A stretch of DNA of 64,000 nucleotides. Origin: Bacteroidia bacterium (GTDB taxonomy: Bacteria > Bacteroidota > Bacteroidia > M30B66). Location: assembly GCA_018401705.1 (NCBI GenBank), contig JAGYKL010000015.1, forward strand, positions 29,813 through 93,812. Reading direction: 5' to 3'. The notes beneath the pieces were generated by a model. It saw only the letters and a program-made list of their open reading frames with translations, did no database searches and was not told the DNA's origin. Shown piece by piece: positions 34,868-43,078 of this stretch; position 1 is the first letter of the stretch; every line of letters begins with the position of its first letter. The position numbers were made by a program, and so were the translations under genes.

Positions 34868-37018
34868 CTATTTTACTAACTCAAGTTCCTCAATAAGATG
34901 TCGAGCTCCGGCGAATTTATCGATTATAAACATTGTATAACGAATATCCACAGTAATGTTCCGAACTTGATTAATATCATAATAAACATCACTCATAGTA
35001 CCTTCCCAATTTCGGTCAAAGTTTGTCCCTATCAATTCTCCCTTAGCATTAAAAACCGGACTGCCAGAGTTCCCTCCTGTTGTATGATTTGATGCAGCAA
35101 AACAGGTTCTCAATTGTCCTTTCTTGTCGGCATACATGCCAAAATCTTTATTCTCAATAAGTGTTCTTAATTTATTCGGAATTTCATAATCGGGATTTCC
35201 AGAATTATTCTTCTCAAGTATACCTTCAGCTGTTGTATACCATTCAAAATCTGTAGCATCTGCGGGACTATAACCTTCTGCTTTTCCAAATGCAACTCTT
35301 AAAGATTGGTTTGCATCAGGATAGTATTTCTTTTCAGGAATCACAACCCTAAGAGCTTCAACATAACGCCTGTTTAGAGGAATTAATTCATTATTAATTT
35401 CTCTATACTCTTTTATTATTTCATTATAAAACTTATCGTAGTAAAACTTAGCTAAAACCATTGCAGGATCATTACTTACAACAGCCACAATTGTTGAATC
35501 GTCTTGTTCTAAAAGATTTATTAAATCTGCCTCATCATCAAATATACTTTGGGCGAAAAGAGAGTCTATCGAAGCATTAATTTGCTCTGCATTTGAAGCT
35601 GTATTTAAGTACAAATAGTTCGAATTAAATTCTTTTTTAGTTTTTGAATAGTATTCATAAAAGACAACCTTGCTAAGTGATATATCAAGTCCTTTATAAT
35701 AATCTTTAAAATGACTATTAATCTTATTGATGGCATCACTTTTAAACTTATCAGAATTTGCTTTTTCTCCATTATTTAACTCCTCCAATTGCCTCATTCC
35801 ATATGCAAAGCGAATAATCTCTGAACTAAGCAAACCTTCTGAAAAAATATCCAACTCATGCTGAACTGGTGAAATTCTTTTATATTGTTCTTCAAATTTC
35901 GGCAATAAGTCTATGTAATCAACATATAATGTTGATTCATTAATTCGTCTTTTAAATTCAAGTTCAGTCTCTCTCTTTCTTTCAATCGCATTTGCTTTCT
36001 TTAAACCTTTGGCTTCACCAGCCCATTTTTTATGATAATTACTAACTCCTGAATATTTATCAGCATATTTAATAAATACAGCTCTGTCTGCATTCATATA
36101 CTCATTCATTACATCCAATCTTTTACCTCTCAATTCAACTTTTAAAGGATTGTTTTGATTCACAATTTGGTCAACTGCATAAGAAGTAAGGTATTCATTT
36201 GTCCGAGCCGGAAATCCATAAACCATTGTAAAATCATTTTCCGAAATACCTGATGTTGAAATTTTAAAATGATATTTAGGAGTGTAGGGTTTATTTTCAG
36301 GCGAATATTCAGCTGGTTGATTATCGGGGCCTGCATATATTCTAAAAAGGGAGAAATCGGCAGTGTGACGAGGCCACATCCAATTATCAGTGTCTTTTCC
36401 GAAATTGCCAATACTTTGAGGAGGTGCGCCAACCAACCTAACATCTTTAAAAACTTCAGTTACAATGAGCATATATTCATTGCCATTATACATAGGTTTT
36501 ATCAAAGCTTCATAATGAGTATTTTCTTTCGCTTTAGCAACAATTTCTAATGATCTTGCAGCTACAAAATTCTCTCTTTCGGTTTCTGAAAGATTTGGGT
36601 CTATATCCTTAAGAACTTCAGAAGTAACATCCTTCATACTAACAATGAATGTAACACTGAGTCCCGGATTAGGAAGCTCATCTGATTTATTCTTAGCCCA
36701 AAAACCATCCTGTAAGTAATCGTTCTCTAAGCTGGAATGGTCTTGTATCTGCCCAAAGCCACAATGATGGTTAGTGAGCAATAAACCCTGATTTGAAATT
36801 ACCTCACCAGTACATCCCCTTCCGAAAAGGACAATTGCATCTTTCATACTCGAATGATTAAGACTAAAAATGTCATCGGCAGAAATCTTCATCCCCATGG
36901 CTTTCATGTCTTTTTCATTAAGTTGCTTAAGTAATGTTGGCAACCACATACCTTCATCAGCTTTAACAGAAAGAAGGCGAAAAGAAAAAAGTACAATCAA
37001 TAATATGCTATATCTCAT
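34868..37018 (-). CDS. S46 family dipeptidyl peptidase, DPP11-like
   Basis: 716 residues from ATG 37018 (the TTG at 37048 would add 10 residues ahead of the signal peptide MRYSILLIVLFSFRLLSVKA). The catalytic His is His85 in the motif TNHHCG. The Asp lies in the DNWMWPRHTADFSLFRIY segment, and the nucleophilic Ser in TTGGNSGSP near the C-terminal end. In Porphyromonas DPP11 the triad is His85, Asp227 and Ser655, and the Arg eighteen residues after the Ser (position 673) sets preference for Asp/Glu at P1; DPP7 has Gly there. Here the residue eighteen after the Ser is Arg (GTNFDRNWEG), so an acidic-residue dipeptidyl peptidase is likely. It is periplasmic, without a T9SS tail. Confidence 0.92.
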   Translation of the reverse strand: MRYSILLIVLFSFRLLSVKADEGMWLPTLLKQLNEKDMKAMGMKISADDIFSLNHSSMKDAIVLFGRGCTGEVISNQGLLLTNHHCGFGQIQDHSSLENDYLQDGFWAKNKSDELPNPGLSVTFIVSMKDVTSEVLKDIDPNLSETERENFVAARSLEIVAKAKENTHYEALIKPMYNGNEYMLIVTEVFKDVRLVGAPPQSIGNFGKDTDNWMWPRHTADFSLFRIYAGPDNQPAEYSPENKPYTPKYHFKISTSGISENDFTMVYGFPARTNEYLTSYAVDQIVNQNNPLKVELRGKRLDVMNEYMNADRAVFIKYADKYSGVSNYHKKWAGEAKGLKKANAIERKRETELEFKRRINESTLYVDYIDLLPKFEEQYKRISPVQHELDIFSEGLLSSEIIRFAYGMRQLEELNNGEKANSDKFKSDAINKINSHFKDYYKGLDISLSKVVFYEYYSKTKKEFNSNYLYLNTASNAEQINASIDSLFAQSIFDDEADLINLLEQDDSTIVAVVSNDPAMVLAKFYYDKFYNEIIKEYREINNELIPLNRRYVEALRVVIPEKKYYPDANQSLRVAFGKAEGYSPADATDFEWYTTAEGILEKNNSGNPDYEIPNKLRTLIENKDFGMYADKKGQLRTCFAASNHTTGGNSGSPVFNAKGELIGTNFDRNWEGTMSDVYYDINQVRNITVDIRYTMFIIDKFAGARHLIEELELVK

Positions 37019-37099
37019 GATGAATGAATTTAAGGCTGCAAAATGCAAAAAAATGATTGATTTATGTACATTGAGCCCATCTAGACAAAGGAATTACTC

Positions 37100-38881
37100 A
37101 TGAAGTATATATATGTAGTATTAAGTTTGGTTTTGATATCCAATCAAATTGATAGTCAAACTCTACCTCCAAATATCGCTTGGCATGGAAAAAGCCTTTC
37201 ATATATGGCAAAACCCGAAAATCCATTAGCGACTGTTTTTGAAAAAAGCAAAGGATTGAGAAGTGCAAACCCCGAACAACTTGTTTCATTGCTCGAAGTT
37301 TTTGCTTCACAACCTTTAGTTTCAATAAGTGAAATAGCAAAATCGCCATTAGGCTTTCCCGTGTATGCAATAAGAATTTCAACAGACGCTGAATTCAGAA
37401 ATGGTAACAAGCAATCTCAAAAGCCATTGATCTTGTTTCAAGCTGGGATTCATGCGGGTGAAATTGACGGATTGGAAGCCGGTTTGATGATTTTGCGTGA
37501 TTTATGCACTGGCCGTTTAAGATCTTTATTGGAAAAAGTTGATGTTGTTTTTATTCCTGTAATAAATCCTGATGGTTTTGCAAGACAGTCAAGTTTTAAT
37601 AGAATAAATCAACGTGGCCCTCAAAGCATGGGTTGGAGAACAAACTCATTAAATCAGAATTTAAACAGGGATTACACCAAATTAGATACACCAGAATTAA
37701 GAGGTTTGATGGAATTAATAAATGAAATTAAACCTGATTTATATTTTGATATTCATGTTACCGACGGAGCAGACTATCAGTACGACATTACTTATGGATG
37801 GACTCCAAAACACGCCTATTCTCCAGGAATTTCTATGTGGCTTGATAATTTTGCAAGGCCATATTTTAATGCTTCATTAGGCAATGAAGGACATATTCCG
37901 GGTCCGCTAATTTTTGCAAAAAACGGAGTTGATTTTTCAGATGGTAATGCTGACTATATTTTTTCCCCTCGTTTTTCTCATTCTTGGGGCGATGCCGTTC
38001 ATATTCCAACAATTCTTGTTGAGAACCACTCGCTTAAGCCATTTATTCAAAGAGTGCTGGGCACATATGTGCTAATGGAATCAGCAATTAGGTTAATGGC
38101 AGAGAAAGGAGCAGGCTTAAAAGCGGTTATTGAGAATGATAAAAAGTTGCGGAATTCACCAATTACACTTGGCTGGAGTTTACCCGAAAGCACCAAAGAT
38201 TCAATTTTTTTCAAAGGAATTGAGAGTCAAGAAATGAAGTCTGCTCTTACAAATGTTACTTACACACAATGGTTAGGGAAAGTTAAAAATGAAACCATTA
38301 AATCTTGGTCAAACACAAAAATTGCAGCTAAAACTGAAAGAAAAAGTAAATTCATAATTCCGGTTCAGTACAAAGAAGTTATTTCAGTAATCGAAAAGCA
38401 CGGTATTGAATTTGAAAGAATGCAAAAAGCAGAAACCTTAGAAGTAACAATGTATAAATTGAAAAATGTGGAGATGCAGGGTAAACTTCCTTTTCAAGGT
38501 AGAGTAAGACTTAAAGGAGAAACTAGTCTAATCAAGCGAAAGCAAGTATTTCCTATGGGTTCGATTGTAATTGACACTGATCAACCATTAGGGACATTTG
38601 CTCATCTTCTTTTAGAGCCGGATGCAGGTGACTCATTTTTTCAATGGGGATTTTTCAATGGAATTACAGAAAGAACTGAGTATTTTGAAGACTACGCCAT
38701 GGTACCGATGGCAGAAGAAATGGCAGGTAGAAATCCTGAATTAATGAAGAAGTACAAATTAGCACTCGAAAATGACACAAATCTCAAAAATGATTCGAAT
38801 GCAAGATTAAGATGGTGGTATGAACGAAGTCCTTATTACGACGATACTTATTTATTATATCCCGTTGGAATGATTAAATAA
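37100..38881 (+). CDS. M14 family metallocarboxypeptidase, secreted
   Basis: 593 residues with a signal peptide ending near residue 19 (NQIDSQ). Zinc ligands are His118 and Glu121 (GIHAGEIDG) and His219 (FDIHVTDG); the NPDGF turn at 156-160 and the substrate-binding NLNRDYTKLD at about 187-196 fit the M14 carboxypeptidase fold. The C-terminal third (about 380-593) has no recognised domain and there is no T9SS tail. It starts 81 bases from the divergent S46 peptidase and ends 3 bases from the convergent DbpA-like helicase. Together with S46 and S8 it fits extracellular and periplasmic peptide degradation. Confidence 0.88.
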   Translation: MKYIYVVLSLVLISNQIDSQTLPPNIAWHGKSLSYMAKPENPLATVFEKSKGLRSANPEQLVSLLEVFASQPLVSISEIAKSPLGFPVYAIRISTDAEFRNGNKQSQKPLILFQAGIHAGEIDGLEAGLMILRDLCTGRLRSLLEKVDVVFIPVINPDGFARQSSFNRINQRGPQSMGWRTNSLNQNLNRDYTKLDTPELRGLMELINEIKPDLYFDIHVTDGADYQYDITYGWTPKHAYSPGISMWLDNFARPYFNASLGNEGHIPGPLIFAKNGVDFSDGNADYIFSPRFSHSWGDAVHIPTILVENHSLKPFIQRVLGTYVLMESAIRLMAEKGAGLKAVIENDKKLRNSPITLGWSLPESTKDSIFFKGIESQEMKSALTNVTYTQWLGKVKNETIKSWSNTKIAAKTERKSKFIIPVQYKEVISVIEKHGIEFERMQKAETLEVTMYKLKNVEMQGKLPFQGRVRLKGETSLIKRKQVFPMGSIVIDTDQPLGTFAHLLLEPDAGDSFFQWGFFNGITERTEYFEDYAMVPMAEEMAGRNPELMKKYKLALENDTNLKNDSNARLRWWYERSPYYDDTYLLYPVGMIK

Positions 38882-38884
38882 GAA

Positions 38885-40207
38885 TTATCGTGCGATTTCA
38901 ATTTTGACTTTGGATTTTTTCAATTTCTCACCAGAAAGATTTTTTAAAAGAGAATGTATCTTTTTTCTATTTACAGCAACGTAGGATGAATGATCGAGAA
39001 TAGTGATTAATCCTATTTCTGAATTATCTAAACCGCCTTTCTTTAAAATCAAACCAACTAAATCGCCTTTACTAATTTTTTCTTTTTTGCCTGCTGAAAA
39101 ATAGATACACTCAAATTGAGGTTGCTTTGGAAGTGCAAATTGTTTGGACAATTTAATTAAAGGTATTCTCTCATTTAAATATTTTGGAAGGCTTTCATCA
39201 TTTCCAAGAATTAAATAAGAATCGCCCTCGGCATGCATTCTTGCAGTTCTTCCATTTCTATGAATAAAAGCTTCTTCATGAATTGGCAATTGATAATGCA
39301 CTACATGTTTAACCTCAGGAATATCCAAACCACGAGCAGCTAAATCAGTTGAAATTAAAACACTACAAGCGCCAGATCGGAATTTGATAAGATTCCTTTC
39401 TCTATCAATTTGCTCCATGGCTCCATGAAAAATACCATGAGAGAAGCCAACTTGAGAAAAACTCCTGCTAATTCTTTCTACCGCTTCGCGGTGATTACAA
39501 AAAACGATGCAAATTTCGTTGTTAAACCCAGCTACTAAATTCAGCAAATACTCTACTTTCTCCTCTGCAGGAGTGTGAAGTAATTGCTGACTTAATTTAA
39601 CAGAATTAATTTCTCTTAAATAATTAATCTTAGTGACTTGCTTTATTTTGAGAAAATCAGGTAAATCCTCAAGATTCGTGGCCGAAGTAAGGATTTGCTT
39701 AGGCAATTGATTAATCTGTTTAAAAATGAACTCCAAATCTTTATGGAAGCCCATTTCCAGTGATTTATCAAATTCATCAAGAATGACCATCCGAATACCT
39801 TTAGCATCTATTCTCTGGTTAAAAAAATGGTCCGCCAAACGACCTGGTGTAGCAATAATTACATCAGGATTTTCAGCTAATCTGTTCTGTTCAATTCGGG
39901 AATTATGTCCACCATAACACACGCATGACGAATAGCCTGTTTTTAGAGATTTAAAAACTGTTTCTATTTGAATTACTAATTCTCTCGCAGGTGAAATAAT
40001 TAAAGCCTGAACTTCTTTTAAATCAGACTTTAGTTCTTCGATGAGACGAATTAAATAGGCAATGGTCTTCCCGCTTCCGGTGGGAGATAATAAAATAATA
40101 TCCTTGGTAGCAAAATCGAGTGCAATGACTTCTTTTTGCATTGAATTTAATTCATCAAAATTCTGAGTTTTCAGAATTTCATTGATATGGGTTTGATTTA
40201 AGCTCAT
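38885..40207 (-). CDS. DbpA-like DEAD-box RNA helicase
   Basis: 440 residues. Q motif with LNSMQKEVI, Walker A SPTGSGKT (residues about 40-47), Walker B DEFD in place of DEAD (ILDEFDKSLEMGF), SAT motif TSAT and motif VI HRNGRTARM. The C-terminal domain (about 355-440), with FSAGKKEKISKGDLVGLIL and a Lys-rich end, resembles the DbpA RNA-binding domain that contacts 23S rRNA hairpin 92. The DEFD variant of the Walker B is a real deviation but occurs in some helicases. An ATG at 40207 is used; a TACCTTTG box (40221-40214 on the minus strand) lies only 6 bases upstream. It is the last of three leftward genes. Confidence 0.87.
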   Translation of the reverse strand: MSLNQTHINEILKTQNFDELNSMQKEVIALDFATKDIILLSPTGSGKTIAYLIRLIEELKSDLKEVQALIISPARELVIQIETVFKSLKTGYSSCVCYGGHNSRIEQNRLAENPDVIIATPGRLADHFFNQRIDAKGIRMVILDEFDKSLEMGFHKDLEFIFKQINQLPKQILTSATNLEDLPDFLKIKQVTKINYLREINSVKLSQQLLHTPAEEKVEYLLNLVAGFNNEICIVFCNHREAVERISRSFSQVGFSHGIFHGAMEQIDRERNLIKFRSGACSVLISTDLAARGLDIPEVKHVVHYQLPIHEEAFIHRNGRTARMHAEGDSYLILGNDESLPKYLNERIPLIKLSKQFALPKQPQFECIYFSAGKKEKISKGDLVGLILKKGGLDNSEIGLITILDHSSYVAVNRKKIHSLLKNLSGEKLKKSKVKIEIAR

Positions 40208-40242
40208 TCACATCAAAGGTAGAATAAACTTAGACGCCTTTA

Positions 40243-40497
40243 CTAATCAGTATTTTTATCCTCCTGAATAGGAGTAATTGGTCGGGGACCACGTTTATAA
40301 ATGATTAAGCCGTTTAGAAAGTTACGTAAAACCTGATCGCCGCAAGACATATATTTTGGGTGATCTTCTGCTCTAAACAAAGCATTCACTTCTGATTCAG
40401 ACATTTTAAAGTTAACCAATCCAAGTATATCAACTATTTGATCATTGCGCAACTGCAATGCAACTCTGAGCTTTTTAAGAATATCGTTGTTGGTCAT
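40243..40497 (-). CDS. Half-length DUF1456 protein
   Basis: 84 residues. It is one copy of the DUF1456 repeat (ILKKLRVALQLRNDQIVDILGLVNFKMSESEVNALFRAEDHP, then YMSCGDQVLRNFLNGLI). The family usually has two tandem copies in about 150 residues; this one has a single copy followed by an acidic tail (GPRPITPIQEDKNTD). It reads cleanly from ATG to stop without sign of a frameshift, so this is either a genuine short version or a loss of the second half. It lies 18 bases after the TonB receptor gene in the same direction. Confidence 0.7.
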   Translation of the reverse strand: MTNNDILKKLRVALQLRNDQIVDILGLVNFKMSESEVNALFRAEDHPKYMSCGDQVLRNFLNGLIIYKRGPRPITPIQEDKNTD

Positions 40498-40515
40498 ACT
40501 TGTTTGATTTATTCG

Positions 40516-42948
40516 TCAAAATTCGAAAATAAATCCAATTGAAGGTGTTACAAGTGCAGAATTATCTTGAAGTAATACAGGAATGCCATTAGAACCGTCA
40601 GCTTTTAAGGCTTGTCCATCAGTTGTTTCAAAGTCAGAATTATCTTCATTTCGCTTAAACGAATAATTCGGGAGAGCCGGATTAGCAAAGCCAAACGCAT
40701 TCACTATATCCATATATAAATCAAGCGTTGAGCGTTTAAAATAGAATTTTTTATCCAATCTAAAATCAAACTGATTAAAGTCAATTAAACGTAAAGTATT
40801 TAGTTGATTAAAATCCAAAACTCCAACTCCAGTCGTAGGGAAATTAAGTTGAGACAATGTAGCGTCAAATGGTGTGTAGGGTGCACCTCCCGCGAAGCGG
40901 TATTTCAATCCTATCTCCCAGCCCTTCTTGAATTTACGACCTAACAAACCCGAAATAAGATGTCTATAATCCCATGCTGAAGCAATTAATTTACCATCAG
41001 ATCCAGAGAATTTAGAGCGAACAAATGTGTAGCTAAAAACTGCAAAAATCTTCTTCACTAATTTCTGCTGAACATAAAATTCAAAACCATACGTTTCTCC
41101 ACCACCTGTGCTTGTTACAGGCTCATTTCCAAGAACGTCGAATCCGCCACCTTGATTTGCTAAAGAAATACCATCCCGCAACGAAACCGGGTAATTGCTA
41201 TATCGTTTGTAAAAACCTTCCAATGTAAATCTTAGATCTTCTTTTGGAAGGAACTCAAAACCAGTTACATAATGCGTAGAACGAATATATTCCGTATTTC
41301 TGTTGACCAAGGTGTTACTTGAATCTCTAAAACCAAGTACCGTATAAATTGGAATCTTATAATATGTTCCAACAGAAGCATTTAAGTTCCATTTAGGTTT
41401 GAAATTCCATGAAACAGAAATGCGTGGCGAGAGTGTTTGCAATGGATTATTTCCATTATCTGTAAATGAGTTCATATCGGTTCTTAAGCCTGCGCTGACT
41501 AAGAATTTATTTTCAAAGAATCGTTTCGATACCTGGCCAAAAGCTCCGTATTTGAAGAAATCGATATTTGAATTATAATTTAAAACTACCTCAGGTATAA
41601 CGGTTCCATTTGAAAGAGTTTGGCCTTTTACTATTCTGTTATACAATTCATTATTGAACTTAACGAACTGAGCCATTGCTCCGTATGACCATTTCCAGCC
41701 ATTTTTAAATTTATTTACATCGATGCGAAATTTATTTTCAATTTCCTGAGACCTGATTTTAAGTATTCTGTTGGCTTCGTCAGAATCGTCGCGGTTTTCG
41801 AAACGGTCTATTTCATTATTAAACATATTGCGGCTAAGCGTAATATTTACAAATCCATTATCAATAAGCCTTCTTATACCAGTACCAACGGTGTAATTCC
41901 ATTGATTAATAACAGGAGTTGCATTTAAGATATAGGTATTATCTGGAGTTGATTCTTTAGGAGCGACTAGAGAAAATTCATCAATAGCACCGACTCCTAG
42001 TACGGTTAATGTAGTTTTTTCATTAAATTTATGAGAAATCTTGTATTGAAAATCCCAGTAGTTTGGTCTAATCGGTAGATCAATTAATTCGAATAATAGT
42101 TGCAGATAAGACCTACGTGCTGAAAGCAGGAAGGTTGTTTTGGGACTTATGGGACCTTCCAGCGTAGCTGCAACCTCTGAAGAACTTGTTCTTAAATTCC
42201 CTGAAAATCTATCTTTATTCCCGTCGCGTTGTTTGAACTGAAAAACAGAAGCCAGAGCATTATCAAACCTTGCATCAAAAGCTGAAGAGCTCAACTTTAC
42301 ATCTTCTATGAATGAAACATTTAATATTCCCGCAGGTCCGCCAGAACTACCTTGAGTTTGAAAGTGATTTAACACAGGGATTTCAATGCCATCGAGGTAA
42401 TACACATTTTCGTTTGGAGCACCTCCACGAATAATAATATCGTTTCTGAAAGAGGCTCCTGCTGCACCAGCAACACCCGGTAGTACTTGCACAACCTTAG
42501 AAATATCGAAATTACCTCCCGGATTAGAACGAATTTCTTCTGTAGTAAGAGTTTGCACTGAAAGTGGCGTAACCATATCCACTGCGGCAGCAGACCGGTT
42601 CTTATCGAAAGTAATTTCAACAGCCTTTAAGTCTGTAGAAGAATTATCTAACTGAAAATTAATGATTTGAGCATTTCCACTGGTTATGTTGACATTGAAG
42701 CGAGTAATTGTTTTATATCCAACAAGCGAGGCTTTTACGGTATAACTCCCAACGGGAATTCCTGATATTTTAAAATTACCATCAATGTCTGTAGCCGCGC
42801 CAAAGCTTGTTCCTTCTACTTGAACAATTGCTCCAATAAGTGTTTCCAAAGTGTTTTTGTCAATAACAGAACCCTGCACAGTTCCTGTAGATTGAGAAAA
42901 GCCGCTAAGTGAAATAAGACAAATTAGAATTAAGAAATAATTTTTCAT
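40516..42948 (-). CDS. TonB-dependent receptor
   Basis: 810 residues. Signal peptide 1-18 (ISLSGFSQ), an N-terminal carboxypeptidase-regulatory-like beta domain (GTVQGSVIDKNTLETLIGA...SYTVKASLVGYKT, about 20-100), a plug domain (about 125-230, LTTEEIRSNPGGNFDISKVVQVLPGVAG, DIIIRGGAPNENVYYLDGIEIPV) and a 22-strand outer-membrane barrel ending in aromatic FEF. No SusD-like partner gene follows, so it is not a polysaccharide-utilisation pair. Substrate cannot be read from the sequence. The stretch upstream has a TAATTTTG box. Confidence 0.93.
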   Translation of the reverse strand: MKNYFLILICLISLSGFSQSTGTVQGSVIDKNTLETLIGAIVQVEGTSFGAATDIDGNFKISGIPVGSYTVKASLVGYKTITRFNVNITSGNAQIINFQLDNSSTDLKAVEITFDKNRSAAAVDMVTPLSVQTLTTEEIRSNPGGNFDISKVVQVLPGVAGAAGASFRNDIIIRGGAPNENVYYLDGIEIPVLNHFQTQGSSGGPAGILNVSFIEDVKLSSSAFDARFDNALASVFQFKQRDGNKDRFSGNLRTSSSEVAATLEGPISPKTTFLLSARRSYLQLLFELIDLPIRPNYWDFQYKISHKFNEKTTLTVLGVGAIDEFSLVAPKESTPDNTYILNATPVINQWNYTVGTGIRRLIDNGFVNITLSRNMFNNEIDRFENRDDSDEANRILKIRSQEIENKFRIDVNKFKNGWKWSYGAMAQFVKFNNELYNRIVKGQTLSNGTVIPEVVLNYNSNIDFFKYGAFGQVSKRFFENKFLVSAGLRTDMNSFTDNGNNPLQTLSPRISVSWNFKPKWNLNASVGTYYKIPIYTVLGFRDSSNTLVNRNTEYIRSTHYVTGFEFLPKEDLRFTLEGFYKRYSNYPVSLRDGISLANQGGGFDVLGNEPVTSTGGGETYGFEFYVQQKLVKKIFAVFSYTFVRSKFSGSDGKLIASAWDYRHLISGLLGRKFKKGWEIGLKYRFAGGAPYTPFDATLSQLNFPTTGVGVLDFNQLNTLRLIDFNQFDFRLDKKFYFKRSTLDLYMDIVNAFGFANPALPNYSFKRNEDNSDFETTDGQALKADGSNGIPVLLQDNSALVTPSIGFIFEF

Positions 42949-43006
42949 TAATTGATGTAGTGAATTCGGAAATCGAACAAGTTAAGTCCCTGAAAGTTTT
43001 GAGCTG

Positions 43007-43014
43007 CAAAATTA
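43007..43014 (-). promoter_or_regulatory. Putative -7 box of the TonB receptor gene
   Basis: The minus strand reads TAATTTTG, a perfect TAnnTTTG match, 58 bases before the ATG at 42948. No good -33 TTG with 19-base spacing. It lies in the 130-base gap shared with the divergent CotH gene. Confidence 0.4.
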
Positions 43015-43078
43015 ATAATCAAGACTTCAAAGACACTATATAAAGAAGGCCCATTAGCAATTGTGTTAACTTTGTTAA

